Position numbers and translations under genes: made by a program | Assembly (NCBI GenBank): GCA_016789785.1 | Contig: JAEUQE010000066.1 | Span: forward strand, 10,617 to 37,690 | Direction: 5' to 3' | Length of the DNA stretch: 27,074 bases | Source of the DNA: Bryobacterales bacterium | Lineage (GTDB): Bacteria > Acidobacteriota > Terriglobia > Bryobacterales > Bryobacteraceae | The notes under the pieces: model-generated | The model's input: only the letters and a program-made list of their open reading frames with translations | Told to the model about the DNA's origin: nothing | The model's database searches: none | Part shown: piece after piece, positions 1 to 9,527 of the stretch | Layout of the letters: each line of letters starts with the position of its first letter | Numbering within the stretch: the stretch's first letter is position 1

Positions 1-99
1 GGTAGCGACCTGCTCGGCATCAGCCCGTACCTGCAGCAGGCGATCATCGGGGCGGTGATCATTCTTGCGGTGTCGGTGGACGAACTGCGCAAGCGGTAG
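1..99 (+). CDS. Sugar ABC transporter permease, C-terminal fragment (RbsC/XylH-like)
   Basis: Only the last 32 codons are in the window, ending at TAG 97-99. The peptide reads GSDLLGISPYLQQAIIGAVI, then ILAVSVDELRKR. This matches the usual C-terminus of ribose/simple-sugar ABC permeases: an 'LLGxSPxxQQxxxGxVIxLAV' segment forming the last membrane helix, followed by a short basic cytoplasmic tail. In this family the permease dimer forms the inner-membrane channel and works with an RbsA-like ATPase and a periplasmic sugar-binding protein, none of which is visible here. The subfamily and substrate cannot be determined from this fragment. Confidence 0.72.
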   Translation, partial: GSDLLGISPYLQQAIIGAVIILAVSVDELRKR

Positions 100-147
100 T
101 TCGACAGCCTCCCAACATCGCTCCGGCAATCTTCGCGCGGGGATGAC

Positions 148-177
148 GGCCAGGGCTCCCGTCCGCGATCCCTGGCC
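148..177 (+). terminator. Possible terminator hairpin downstream of the permease gene
   Basis: Perfect 8-bp inverted repeat GGCCAGGG (148-155) / CCCTGGCC (170-177) with a 14-nt loop, about 50 nt after the permease stop. No T-tract follows, so it is at best a weak or Rho-assisted terminator or an mRNA-stabilising hairpin. Confidence 0.3.
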
Positions 178-227
178 TCCGATGATGCGAATCGCTCCCG
201 GATTCCGCAATAGTAGATTGACGCGAT

Positions 228-246
228 TGTTCCGTCACCCGGAACA
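228..246. promoter_or_regulatory. Inverted repeat upstream of the SBBP-repeat gene, possible operator
   Basis: TGTTCCG (228-234) and CGGAACA (240-246) form a perfect 7-bp inverted repeat with a 5-nt spacer. It lies just downstream of a TTGACG (218-223) that could be a -35 element, about 65 nt before the start codon at 310. A symmetrical 19-bp element at a promoter suggests a regulator site, but no convincing -10 is visible and a hairpin is also possible. Confidence 0.33.
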
Positions 247-309
247 TGCGTTACATTTGAAGGATCGGAGGCGCCGCCACCACGAGCGGCGCGGGGGAGG
301 ACCTTTCGA

Positions 310-3300
310 ATGCCCAACAAATCAGCATTCTTCCTGACAGCGATCGTGCTGTCCGCCGGTGCGGTTCACGCCGCCAAGCATCTGCAGAAGCAAGCCGCCA
401 AGCCGGTCGGGCTGCCATCTGCATCCAGCAGTTCCGCCAGCACGTTGCCCAAGGCGCCTCTGCCCACGCGCGAACAGACCGAGCTTGCTCGCAAGGAAGT
501 CGTGGAGAAGGTCCAGCGTCTGCCCCTCTACTTCGAGCCCGAGACCGGCAAGTCGGCCCACGAGAGCGCATTCATCGCGCGCGGCTCCGGCTTCTCTATG
601 ATGCTGGAGGCCGGCCGGGCGACCTTTGCGTGGGTGCCCGCTTCGAAACGCCCGCCACTTCGAGTGACCACCTCGGCGCCGGCCGCGAAACTGGAAACCG
701 AGATGATCGCGATGCGTCTGGAGGACACCCGCGAGGCGGCACAAGGCGAAGGTGTCGACTTACAGCCGGGCTACAGCAGTTACTTTCTCGGCAATGATCC
801 CTCGCGCTGGCGCACCCAGGTTCCGCATTACGCCAAGGTGCGCTTTGCCGATGTGTATGCCGGTATTGATGTCGTCTACTACGGCAATCAGCGCAAGCTT
901 GAATATGATTTCGTGGTGAAGCCGGGCGGCCGCCCCAGTGACATCCGGCTCGCCTGGGATGGTGTGCGCGACATCCGCCTCGACCCCAGCGGCGACCTCA
1001 TTCTCGCGGTCAACGGCGGCGAGTTCCGCCAGCTCCGGCCGCACATTTACCAGTTGATTGAGGGCAAGAAGGTCGAAGTCGCCGGCAGTTACCGCCTCTT
1101 TGAAAAAGGCCGTGTCGGCTTTGAACTCGCGCGCTACGACCGGAAGAAGCCGCTCGTCATCGACCCTATCCTTCAATACGCTTCCTATGTCGGCGGCAAC
1201 GGCATTGAGGAAGCCACTACGCTCGCCCTTGACGCCGCCAATAACATTTACCTGGCCGGCCGGACCGTTTCCACCGATTTCCGGCGCGGCACTACCGCTG
1301 GCGCCTTCCAGACATCCAAAGCGGCGGGGACAGATACAAACTCCAATTACGATGGGTTCGTTCTCAAGTTGAACCCGCAGGGGACGGGGATCATTTACAA
1401 CACCTTCATCGGCGGCACGAACTTTGACTCCGTGGAATCCATCACGGTGGACGCCAATCAAAACCTGTACTTCGCTGGTTCGACGTTATCCGGCTCAAAC
1501 GGATCGGCGGGGCCCAATACGAATCAGCAGACCGGCGGATTCCCCGCGCAGGGCCCTGGCGCGAACTTCTTCAACCTGGGCGGGCAGGACGGTTTCACCA
1601 CGAAGTTGAATAACACGGCAACCAATCTGAACTGGTCCAGCTATCTCGGCGCAAACGCCACGGACACTCTGACGGGAGTGGCAATCGTCGCCAATCAGGT
1701 CTATACCGTCGGCATGCGTGGCGGTGATATCTTCCTTTGTAAGTGGAATTCACTGGAGATGGGCCAGCCGCAAATCACGTCCTACGGCGGTACCGGGGAA
1801 GATATCGCGCTGGACGCGGTAGGCTCGGGTTCCTTCGTCTATCTCGCGGGGCGCACCTGCTCGCCCAATCTGGCCAGAGGAAGTTCGACAACCTACAATG
1901 GCGGCTGCGACGCGTTCTGGGCGCGCATCAACTCGTCGCTCCAGGTCGCCAATTTTCATTACCTTGGAGGTGACGGCTTCGAAGAAGCGCGGGCGATCGC
2001 GGTCATGCCAACAGGCGAGGTGTACATTACCGGCGACATCCAGACACGATTCGTCGGCACTAACTCCAACACTTATGGGTCGGGCCTCGGCGGCGACGCC
2101 TTTGTCGCCCGTTACGACACTGCCCAGAATCTGAGCCACTTCGGCTATTTCGGTGGATCGCTACGCGATTTCGGCGACGCCATCGCCGTGGATAGCGCCG
2201 GCACCGCGTATGTCGGCGGCTTTACGCAGTCCGATAACTTCCCGGTTGGACCTTTCTCCGCTCCCAAAGCGAATAGCGGTAACTTCGATATTTTTATCAT
2301 CCGCGTCGCCCCCCGCCCCTCCGGCATTCCCTGGAACTTACTCTTCTCGTCGTACTTCGGCGCGCCCGGCGGCGAAGGTGTCAGCGACATCAAGATCTCT
2401 TCGACGGGCCAGGTCTATTTCGCCGGATCCGCCGCGCTCAACACGAACTCGACCAGCGTTTTCCCTTCCACGGCATCCAACCAGACGTTGCTCAGTCCTG
2501 CGTTCGGTGGAAGCACCACCGACACTTTCCTCGCCCAACTCGCCTCCGCGCGCGTCAATTTCACCTTGAAGCGCACGTTTGGCCCTCCGCAATCCGGCAT
2601 GCGCTCGCCGGATAACTTCCGCATCTTCAGTACACTGACTGCGTCGAACACGAGCTCCGTACGGGCGGAGAACTGCGGGTTCAACACTTCGACAAACGGC
2701 ACCGGCGGGCTTCCTGCCTGCGCGAACTGTGCCGGAGCCGGCGCATTTGAGACCATCCAGACTGTAACTACCTCAAATGCGACCTCTGCGGCGTCGTGCT
2801 CCGATCAACCTGTCAAAGTTGGCTGCGAGACCAACGACACGCAAACCACCGTGAATGACTCGACGTTCCAGTGCCCAACCATCAACCCGGCCGAGTGCCT
2901 GCCGGTGTTCCAACCCGCGCTAACCACCATCGGCCAAGCCGGAGGCGATCTCGAAGTTACCCTGGATGTCCGGGATAGCTGTAGCTGGGACCTCGGAGTG
3001 GATAACTCTTTCGTTCAGATACTCTCCCCTTCCATTGCCACTTTGGCCCAGTTACCCCAGGGGCGCCAGCAGGTCCGACTGCGAGTGCTGCCCAATAACA
3101 CCGGCTTATCGCGCACGGCACGCGTGGTGGCCAGTTCCGTCCAATCCGGCGAACTCCGCATTGAGCAGTCGGCAGTAGGCGGCGGCGGCGTTGCCATCAG
3201 CATCAACCCTACATCGGTAAGTCTTGGCGCGAACCAGTCCGCGAGTTTCACCGCGACGGTGACGGGAACAGGAAATACGGCGGCCACATTCTCCATCAAT

Positions 3301-4629
3301 CCCGCAATCGGGACTCTCAACGGGAATCAGTACACTGCGCCTGCCGTGATCGCCGCGCCAGTTACAGTCACAATTACGGCCACCAGTGTCGCCGACCCCA
3401 CCAAGACGGCAAGCGCAATCATTAATCTCACCAGCGGCCAGCAATCCACCGGGTTGCGATTCGTAGCACTGAACCCCTGCCGTGTGATGGAAACGCGCCC
3501 CGAGTACAACTTCGAAGGCCGGACCGGCGCGTTCGGGCCCCCATTTATGACTGCCGGAAGCACGCGCACGCTCACCATGCCGCAATCGAACGTGTGTAAC
3601 ATTCCGGCGAGCGCGAAGGCTTACGTGCTGAACGTCACGCTGGTTCCGCGCGGCGCGGTCGACTTCGTCACCATCTTTCCAGGCGGCGAAGCGCGCCCCG
3701 AATTCTTCACCGTCCGCTCCCCCGATGGCCAGGTTGTCGCGAATTCCGCCATCGTGAAGGCGGGCCCGGGTGGCACGATCCAGGTCTATACCACGAGCAA
3801 CACGGATATCATCATCGACATCAGCGGCTACATGACGGATTCCACGACGTCGAATCTTGTCTACTATCCACTGACTCCCTGCCGGGTAGTGGAAACACGC
3901 GCGGAATACCGTTCGCCGGCGGGACCGTTTGGGCCACCCACCCTCAATTCGCGCGAAACACGCCGGTTCCGCTTCCCCTCCACACCTTACTGCACGGTTC
4001 CGCAGGGCGCCGCCGCTTACTCCGTGACGATTACCGTGGTTCCGCCGGGACCGCTGCAGTTCCTCACCGCGTGGCCAGCCGGGGGAGCCCAGCCCAATAT
4101 CTCGAATATCAACTCTCCCGCCGGGCGCGTGCTGGCGAACAATGTGATTCTACCGGCAAGTTCCGACGGCAGCGTTGACGTGTTTGTCTTCGACCGCAGC
4201 GATGTCATTGTGGATATCAACGGTTACTTCGCCCCGGACGACGGAGTCAATGGTCTCTATTACTTCCCAGTCACTCAGTGCCGCGTCACCGACACACAAC
4301 GCGCACCGGGACCATTCGGCGGCCCCATTTTCGAAAATGAGACGACGCGCAGTTACGCCATCCCCGGGTCGGCGTGCAGCGGAGTGCCGGGCAACGCACG
4401 CGGTTATGCGGTGAACGTGACGGCGATTCCGAACGGATCGCCGATGCCGTTCATCACGGTCTGGCAGGCGGGTCAGCCGCAGCCGAATGCCTCGGTGTTG
4501 AACGCGTTCCAGGGCCAGACGGTCACGAACTCCGTAGTTGTGCCGGCGAGCCTGAACGGGTCGATCAGCGTCTATGCGTTCCGCCGCACCCACGTGGTCC
4601 TCGATATCGCGGGCTATTTCGGCCGGTAG
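310..4629 (+). CDS. Secreted SBBP-repeat beta-propeller protein with BACON-like, Ig-like and three tandem C-terminal modules
   Basis: 1439 aa. ATG at 310 follows GGGGAGGA at the proper distance. Residues 1-22 look like a signal peptide (ending AGAVHA), so the protein is probably exported. Residues ~50-290 match the N-terminal domain that usually precedes SBBP repeats. About six SBBP-type repeats follow at ~295-740, with signatures such as 'GG.G.E.A..IAVD..G..Y..G.T', and probably fold as a beta-propeller. A cysteine-rich stretch lies at ~785-870, a BACON-like beta-sandwich at ~870-955 and a bacterial Ig-like domain at ~960-1040. Three ~125-aa modules end the protein (~1048-1175, ~1183-1308, ~1315-1439). 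Each opens with a 'PCRV.ETR'-like motif and closes with 'D.SGY' or 'DI.GYF'. Such proteins are abundant in Solibacter-type acidobacteria; surface adhesion or carbohydrate binding is inference. Confidence 0.88.
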   Translation: MPNKSAFFLTAIVLSAGAVHAAKHLQKQAAKPVGLPSASSSSASTLPKAPLPTREQTELARKEVVEKVQRLPLYFEPETGKSAHESAFIARGSGFSMMLEAGRATFAWVPASKRPPLRVTTSAPAAKLETEMIAMRLEDTREAAQGEGVDLQPGYSSYFLGNDPSRWRTQVPHYAKVRFADVYAGIDVVYYGNQRKLEYDFVVKPGGRPSDIRLAWDGVRDIRLDPSGDLILAVNGGEFRQLRPHIYQLIEGKKVEVAGSYRLFEKGRVGFELARYDRKKPLVIDPILQYASYVGGNGIEEATTLALDAANNIYLAGRTVSTDFRRGTTAGAFQTSKAAGTDTNSNYDGFVLKLNPQGTGIIYNTFIGGTNFDSVESITVDANQNLYFAGSTLSGSNGSAGPNTNQQTGGFPAQGPGANFFNLGGQDGFTTKLNNTATNLNWSSYLGANATDTLTGVAIVANQVYTVGMRGGDIFLCKWNSLEMGQPQITSYGGTGEDIALDAVGSGSFVYLAGRTCSPNLARGSSTTYNGGCDAFWARINSSLQVANFHYLGGDGFEEARAIAVMPTGEVYITGDIQTRFVGTNSNTYGSGLGGDAFVARYDTAQNLSHFGYFGGSLRDFGDAIAVDSAGTAYVGGFTQSDNFPVGPFSAPKANSGNFDIFIIRVAPRPSGIPWNLLFSSYFGAPGGEGVSDIKISSTGQVYFAGSAALNTNSTSVFPSTASNQTLLSPAFGGSTTDTFLAQLASARVNFTLKRTFGPPQSGMRSPDNFRIFSTLTASNTSSVRAENCGFNTSTNGTGGLPACANCAGAGAFETIQTVTTSNATSAASCSDQPVKVGCETNDTQTTVNDSTFQCPTINPAECLPVFQPALTTIGQAGGDLEVTLDVRDSCSWDLGVDNSFVQILSPSIATLAQLPQGRQQVRLRVLPNNTGLSRTARVVASSVQSGELRIEQSAVGGGGVAISINPTSVSLGANQSASFTATVTGTGNTAATFSINPAIGTLNGNQYTAPAVIAAPVTVTITATSVADPTKTASAIINLTSGQQSTGLRFVALNPCRVMETRPEYNFEGRTGAFGPPFMTAGSTRTLTMPQSNVCNIPASAKAYVLNVTLVPRGAVDFVTIFPGGEARPEFFTVRSPDGQVVANSAIVKAGPGGTIQVYTTSNTDIIIDISGYMTDSTTSNLVYYPLTPCRVVETRAEYRSPAGPFGPPTLNSRETRRFRFPSTPYCTVPQGAAAYSVTITVVPPGPLQFLTAWPAGGAQPNISNINSPAGRVLANNVILPASSDGSVDVFVFDRSDVIVDINGYFAPDDGVNGLYYFPVTQCRVTDTQRAPGPFGGPIFENETTRSYAIPGSACSGVPGNARGYAVNVTAIPNGSPMPFITVWQAGQPQPNASVLNAFQGQTVTNSVVVPASLNGSISVYAFRRTHVVLDIAGYFGR

Positions 4630-5007
4630 AAACTCGCGAGGCGGTGGGCCGGTGCCTTCACTGCGCATACCCGGCTGATTATTCCATTCAGTGGTCTGCT
4701 GGATCGAAGAACTTGGTGAGCATGCCGCGACGCCAACCCGCCGCAGGGACTCCTTCGATCGGTACTCGCTGCGAATACCGTTTCGGCGGGACTGCGCGGC
4801 GCACGAAAGCCCAGTTCGAGGTGTCTCCCCTTGCTTGACGTGGCGATGGAGGTCAAGGCGAGTTCAGAGCGTGGGGGGATGCGGGGGATCAGGCACCCGT
4901 ATCCGCGGCGCCGTATCGTGCAGCACGGATGATCGCGGCAGTGATAGTGGTTTACAGTAAAGGAGTCGGATAGGTTCTCTGGTTTCTGTTCGCCAGGGCG
5001 TAATAGA
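4630..5007. other. Intergenic region between SBBP-repeat gene and GIY-YIG gene
   Basis: 378 bases with no convincing gene on either strand; open frames here are out-of-frame extensions from the preceding gene. No strong terminator hairpin follows the stop at 4629. Base composition becomes more AT-rich after about 4945, where the promoter of the next gene is expected, but I could not assign confident -35/-10 boxes. Confidence 0.5.
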
Positions 5008-5499
5008 ATGAAATCGATTGCTGCGTTTCTAAGGTCTGCCGATTTCCCTGCGTTTACAACTGTTGAGGGAAGGATGTCAGTGGCGGACTTGTTTCAGCCA
5101 CACGATCGTTGCGGCATTTATGTGCTGGCATTCTCGGACGGAGAACTGTACATTGGCCAGAGTGTGGACATCGTCAAGCGGTTTTCGCAGCATCGGCGCG
5201 TACATCAGGACATCGCGGCGATCAGGTTCAAAATAGTACCTGAGTCTGGCCTCGACAGCGCTGAACGCAACTTGATCGAGACGTGCGAACGGAAAGGATT
5301 CCGGTTACGCAATATCACATTCAGTTCGCTGCCACCAACGGAGTCAGACTTTGATCTGGTCATGTCACACGATGAGCAAGCGCGTTGGCTGGCCAATCTG
5401 GACTACGTGGATCTAACCGGACCGCGCGTTACCAACGATAATCTAAGGCGGAAGTATTCGCGGAAGTTCCGGCTGCTAAGGGAGCGAAACGGAATTTGA
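5008..5499 (+). CDS. GIY-YIG nuclease-family protein, N-terminal part of an apparently frameshifted gene
   Basis: 163 codons. The GIY-YIG core is clear: 'CGIYVLAFSDGELYIGQS' at ~residues 35-52 gives both tyrosine motifs. The expected arginine follows in 'DIVKRFSQH' and the metal-binding glutamate in 'ERNLIETCE' at ~residue 90. GIY-YIG domains cut DNA with one divalent metal ion; this stand-alone family has no known specific role. ATG 5008 is the first start; ATG 5074 sits after GAGGGAAGG and gives 'MSVADLFQPHDRCGIY', a plausible alternative. The frame stops at 5499 just as the next frame opens without its own ribosome-binding site, and the two parts read like one ~318-aa protein (see 5507-5965). 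Confidence 0.75.
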   Translation: MKSIAAFLRSADFPAFTTVEGRMSVADLFQPHDRCGIYVLAFSDGELYIGQSVDIVKRFSQHRRVHQDIAAIRFKIVPESGLDSAERNLIETCERKGFRLRNITFSSLPPTESDFDLVMSHDEQARWLANLDYVDLTGPRVTNDNLRRKYSRKFRLLRERNGI

Positions 5500-5506
5500 G
5501 CCTGTT

Positions 5507-5965
5507 TTGCAGGCAGCCCGTGTGTACGCGCGTGTGGGTGTTCCCGCCATCAGGAAGAGCGAGGTTTCTTTCTGGACGATCTCCTGTTTGCCTTCGTTCG
5601 CCGATCCGAGTCTCGACCTGTTTATGCGTGTGAATCTTAACTGGCAGGAAGTCTTCACTGCTTTCCGAGAGAAGGAAACCGGCGTCGACTTCATCTCGCT
5701 GCATGTGGCGAAGGAGCGCTTGGCCACGGACAGAGAACTGCGCAGGGAGGTGTGTGGCACTGAACTGGAGCATCACCGCTACATACCTGGCGGACCCGAC
5801 CAGATCAATGTCGTCGTACCAGTCCAGAGCTTCGATACGCTGATCTCCCGGATACCCGTCAGAAGGGCGATCCGGGAATTCAATCTCCGCCTGGCGAAGA
5901 AGGGGCCTTGTCCGTATGGGGCCTCGCATTGTTTCGATTTGGCGGATATTGTAATGGGCGAGTGA
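5507..5965 (+). pseudogene. C-terminal part of the frameshifted GIY-YIG-family gene
   Basis: Open in the +1 frame relative to 5008-5499. The frame is clear from 5480, right after an in-frame TAA at 5477-5479, and ends at 5965. The first possible start is TTG 5507, with no Shine-Dalgarno upstream, so independent translation is unlikely. The peptide is protein-like, with 'SEVSFWTISCLPS', 'RVNLNWQEVFT' and a closing 'HCFDLADIVMGE'. From memory this resembles the second half of longer (~300 aa) GIY-YIG-family proteins; its function is unknown. The simplest reading is a single-nucleotide change between ~5480 and 5496 splitting one gene. Sequencing error, real decay and two separate genes remain possible. 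Confidence 0.6.
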
Positions 5966-6259
5966 GACGGGAGGAGAGCGCATTGCCAGGAATGCCACAA
6001 ACGCGGTAAGTCGGCCGTTACCTCCGACGGTTTTAGGTTAGCTCGCGGGCTGTGACAGGTCGACAGGTTAAGGGTCTACTTCGATTCGGTATGCGGCTGA
6101 GGTGTCGCAACCGTGTGTCTTCAGGGCAAGACAGGTCCGGATCGGAAGGCGCATCGCCAGAAGACATGTTTGTCGGCTGCGTTTGGTGCCATGGCGTGTG
6201 TGGTTGTGGAGAAGAGACGCCCCGCGTGTCGCGCGCGGCGCTTGAAGGAGGCCCAAACG
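5966..6259. other. Intergenic region between convergent GIY-YIG and RRM genes
   Basis: About 290 bases lying 3' of both neighbouring genes. I see no gene; short frames on both strands overlap each other and lack ribosome-binding sites. The only notable element is the terminator hairpin that begins at 6260. Confidence 0.5.
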
Positions 6260-6301
6260 AAAAACGGCATGGCACAAGCCGTGAAGGCCTGGGCCATGCC
6301 G
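6260..6301 (-). terminator. Rho-independent terminator of the RRM gene
   Basis: Read on the minus strand: CGGCATGGC (6301-6293), an inner region that can pair further with G-U wobble, then GCCATGCCG (6273-6265), followed immediately by a TTTT run. The 9-bp arms are perfect. It starts 22 nt after the RRM stop codon, the right place and orientation to end that transcript. Confidence 0.85.
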
Positions 6302-6322
6302 CTCTTGGTTTCTTGAGGTCGC

Positions 6323-6643
6323 TTACCAGCGGTTGCGTCCGCCGCCACCGCCACGGTTGCCGCGGTACCCACCGCCGCCGCCGCCACCGCCGCGCTCCGC
6401 CTTCGGGCGCGCTTCGTTGACGTTGATGGCCCGGCCATCCAGTTCACGGCCGTTCAAGCCGTTGATTGCCGCTTCGGCTTCTTGATCGTCGTTCATTTCC
6501 ACGAACGCGAAACCGCGCGCGCGGCCTGTGTCGCGGTCCGTAACCAGACTGACACGATCCACCGTGCCATAGGCTTCGAACGCGGATCGCACCGAGCTCT
6601 CGGTTGTCCCAAAGCTCAGATTCCCTACAAAAATGTTTTTCAT
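6323..6643 (-). CDS. Small glycine-rich RRM RNA-binding protein
   Basis: 106 aa. ATG at 6643 is preceded by AAGGAAG; the longer open frame upstream to 6778 is rejected because it has no ribosome-binding site and overlaps the probable promoter. One RRM domain spans residues ~1-80. RNP2 is 'IFVGNL' (3-8) and RNP1 is 'RGFAFVEM' (~40-47), both with the aromatic residues that stack on RNA bases. The C-terminus is an RG/GG-rich tail of runs of glycine with arginines. This is the architecture of the bacterial RbpA-type proteins of cyanobacteria and many other phyla, cytoplasmic single-stranded RNA binders often induced by cold. Monocistronic, with its own promoter and terminator. Confidence 0.92.
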   Translation of the reverse strand: MKNIFVGNLSFGTTESSVRSAFEAYGTVDRVSLVTDRDTGRARGFAFVEMNDDQEAEAAINGLNGRELDGRAINVNEARPKAERGGGGGGGGYRGNRGGGGGRNRW

Positions 6644-6750
6644 GATCTTCCTTCTTGGAATTTGCTGGCTGGCGAATCGGGCGCGTTCGATAGGCAGGTG
6701 AAACCGGTCGTTGCGAAAATCCCTAAACACGTCAGACAAAGTTCTCTTCC

Positions 6751-6778
6751 AGTATCGCACATTGCCGGGCGGTGGCAA
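6751..6778 (-). promoter_or_regulatory. Possible sigma-70 promoter of the RRM gene
   Basis: On the minus strand TTGCCA (6778-6773) and GATACT (6756-6751) are separated by 16 nt. It would give a ~100-nt 5' leader before ATG 6643; long leaders are common in cold-regulated RNA-binding protein genes, but that regulation is only inferred. Confidence 0.4.
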
Positions 6779-6823
6779 GTCTATTTTGGCGGGGGCATCG
6801 GGAACGCAAATTAGGGTCTCCGC

Positions 6824-6863
6824 AAACTCAGGTCTCCGTCAGAAAACTCAGCTCTCCGTCAGA
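6824..6863. repeat. Two-copy 20-bp tandem repeat
   Basis: AAACTCAGGTCTCCGTCAGA (6824-6843) is followed directly by a second copy (6844-6863) differing at one base (G to C at position 9). A half-unit GGGTCTCCG occurs just before, at 6814-6822. Far too short and closely spaced for CRISPR. Function unknown. Confidence 0.7.
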
Positions 6864-7018
6864 CGTCGAAGCGGCGCTGGCATTCGGAAACCAGTGCCGT
6901 GTTCATCCGGTTATTGGGTCGTGGCCCACCCGGATGGTTGCCCACCCCACAGATGTGGATCCTCGTCACACCCCGCACGGATTCGGCGTGCGTTTGATCT
7001 GCGGGCTCAAAGAAAGGC

Positions 7019-8675
<1,657 letters not shown>

Positions 8676-8679
<4 letters not shown>

Positions 8680-9527
8680 TTCCGCACCTCCGCCAAAGCT
8701 ACGTTGCGGAAACAGGCAGGCTGGACGTACCGCAGCGAATGACTAACCCCGTTCAGGGTTTCCGCATGGCCAATAAACAAATGTCCGCCTGGCTCCAGAC
8801 ATCGCACCAACTGGTTTACGACCTTCTGCTGCGTCGGGCGATCGAAATAAATCATCACATTGCGGCAGAAAATTACAGGGAACATCCCCACCGGCGCATG
8901 CTGCTCCACCAGGTTCAATCGCCGGAATTCCACCATGCTCCGTAAGTCCTTCTTCGCGCGATACCAGCCCTCCCAATCGCGCTCGCCGCGGAGCCAGTAC
9001 TTGCGCAGGAGAGCGGCCGGCATTCCCTCGAACCGTTCGGCGGGGTACACGGCCTTCCGGGCCTGCGCCAGAACGCGAGTACTGATATCCGTGGCGAGAA
9101 TGCGCACCCTTTGAGCCGCCCGCGGCCCCATCGCCTCCAACAGCACCATGGCAAGCGTGTAAGGCTCCTCGCCCGAGGAACACGCCGCGCTCCATACCTC
9201 CAGAAAGCGGTCCTGCACCACAGGCAGAATTGCCGTGCGAAGATAGTCGAAATGATCGGACTCCCGGAAGAATGACGTATGATTCGTCGTAAGTGCATCA
9301 ATCAGACGCACCATGTCGCCACCGCTCGTATCCGCCTGCACTTTCTGGCAATACTCATCGAATGACCGGCAACCTGACTCCCGAATAATCTTCGCCAGCC
9401 GGGCCGTGACCAGCGACTCTTTTCCCCTGCGTAAGTCAAGACCAAACGTATCGTAAGCCAGCCGCCGGATCCGGCTGAACTCCACCGCCGTAAGAGGCCG
9501 GCAATTGTCTAAGTCACACTCCGTCAT
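8676..9527 (-). CDS. cheR: Chemotaxis protein methyltransferase CheR
   Basis: 283 aa. Uses S-adenosylmethionine to methylate receptor glutamates, opposing CheB. The N-terminal helical domain covers ~1-85 ('LTTNHTSFFRE' near its end). The Rossmann-type SAM-binding domain carries 'VWSAACSSGEEPYTLAM', 'ILATDIST' and 'VIFCRNVMIYFD'. ATG 9527 is chosen because it overlaps the cheA stop (ATGA) and follows GGGCGGAG; a start four codons earlier at 9539 is in frame. There is no C-terminal tetratricopeptide extension, so it is a plain CheR. The 4-nt overlaps with cheA and cheD imply translational coupling. Confidence 0.96.

Larger units (their letters stand above)
6644..7018. other. Intergenic region between RRM gene and cheB
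   Basis: 375 bases holding the RRM leader and promoter (to ~6778), a short tandem repeat (6824-6863), and then ~150 bases that end 3' of cheB. Open frames on the plus strand (for example from 6711 and 6772) have no recognisable protein features and no ribosome-binding sites. I see no gene. Confidence 0.45.

Noticed and set aside
4374..4838. 154-codon frame overlapping the end of the SBBP gene
   Set aside because: Out-of-frame shadow of the last module running into the intergenic region; no start signal.
5477..5499. Programmed +1 frameshift in the GIY-YIG gene
   Set aside because: No slippery sequence with a stimulatory structure is evident; a simple mutation or sequencing error is more likely.
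6824..6863. CRISPR array
   Set aside because: Only two 20-bp units with no spacers and no cas genes in the window.
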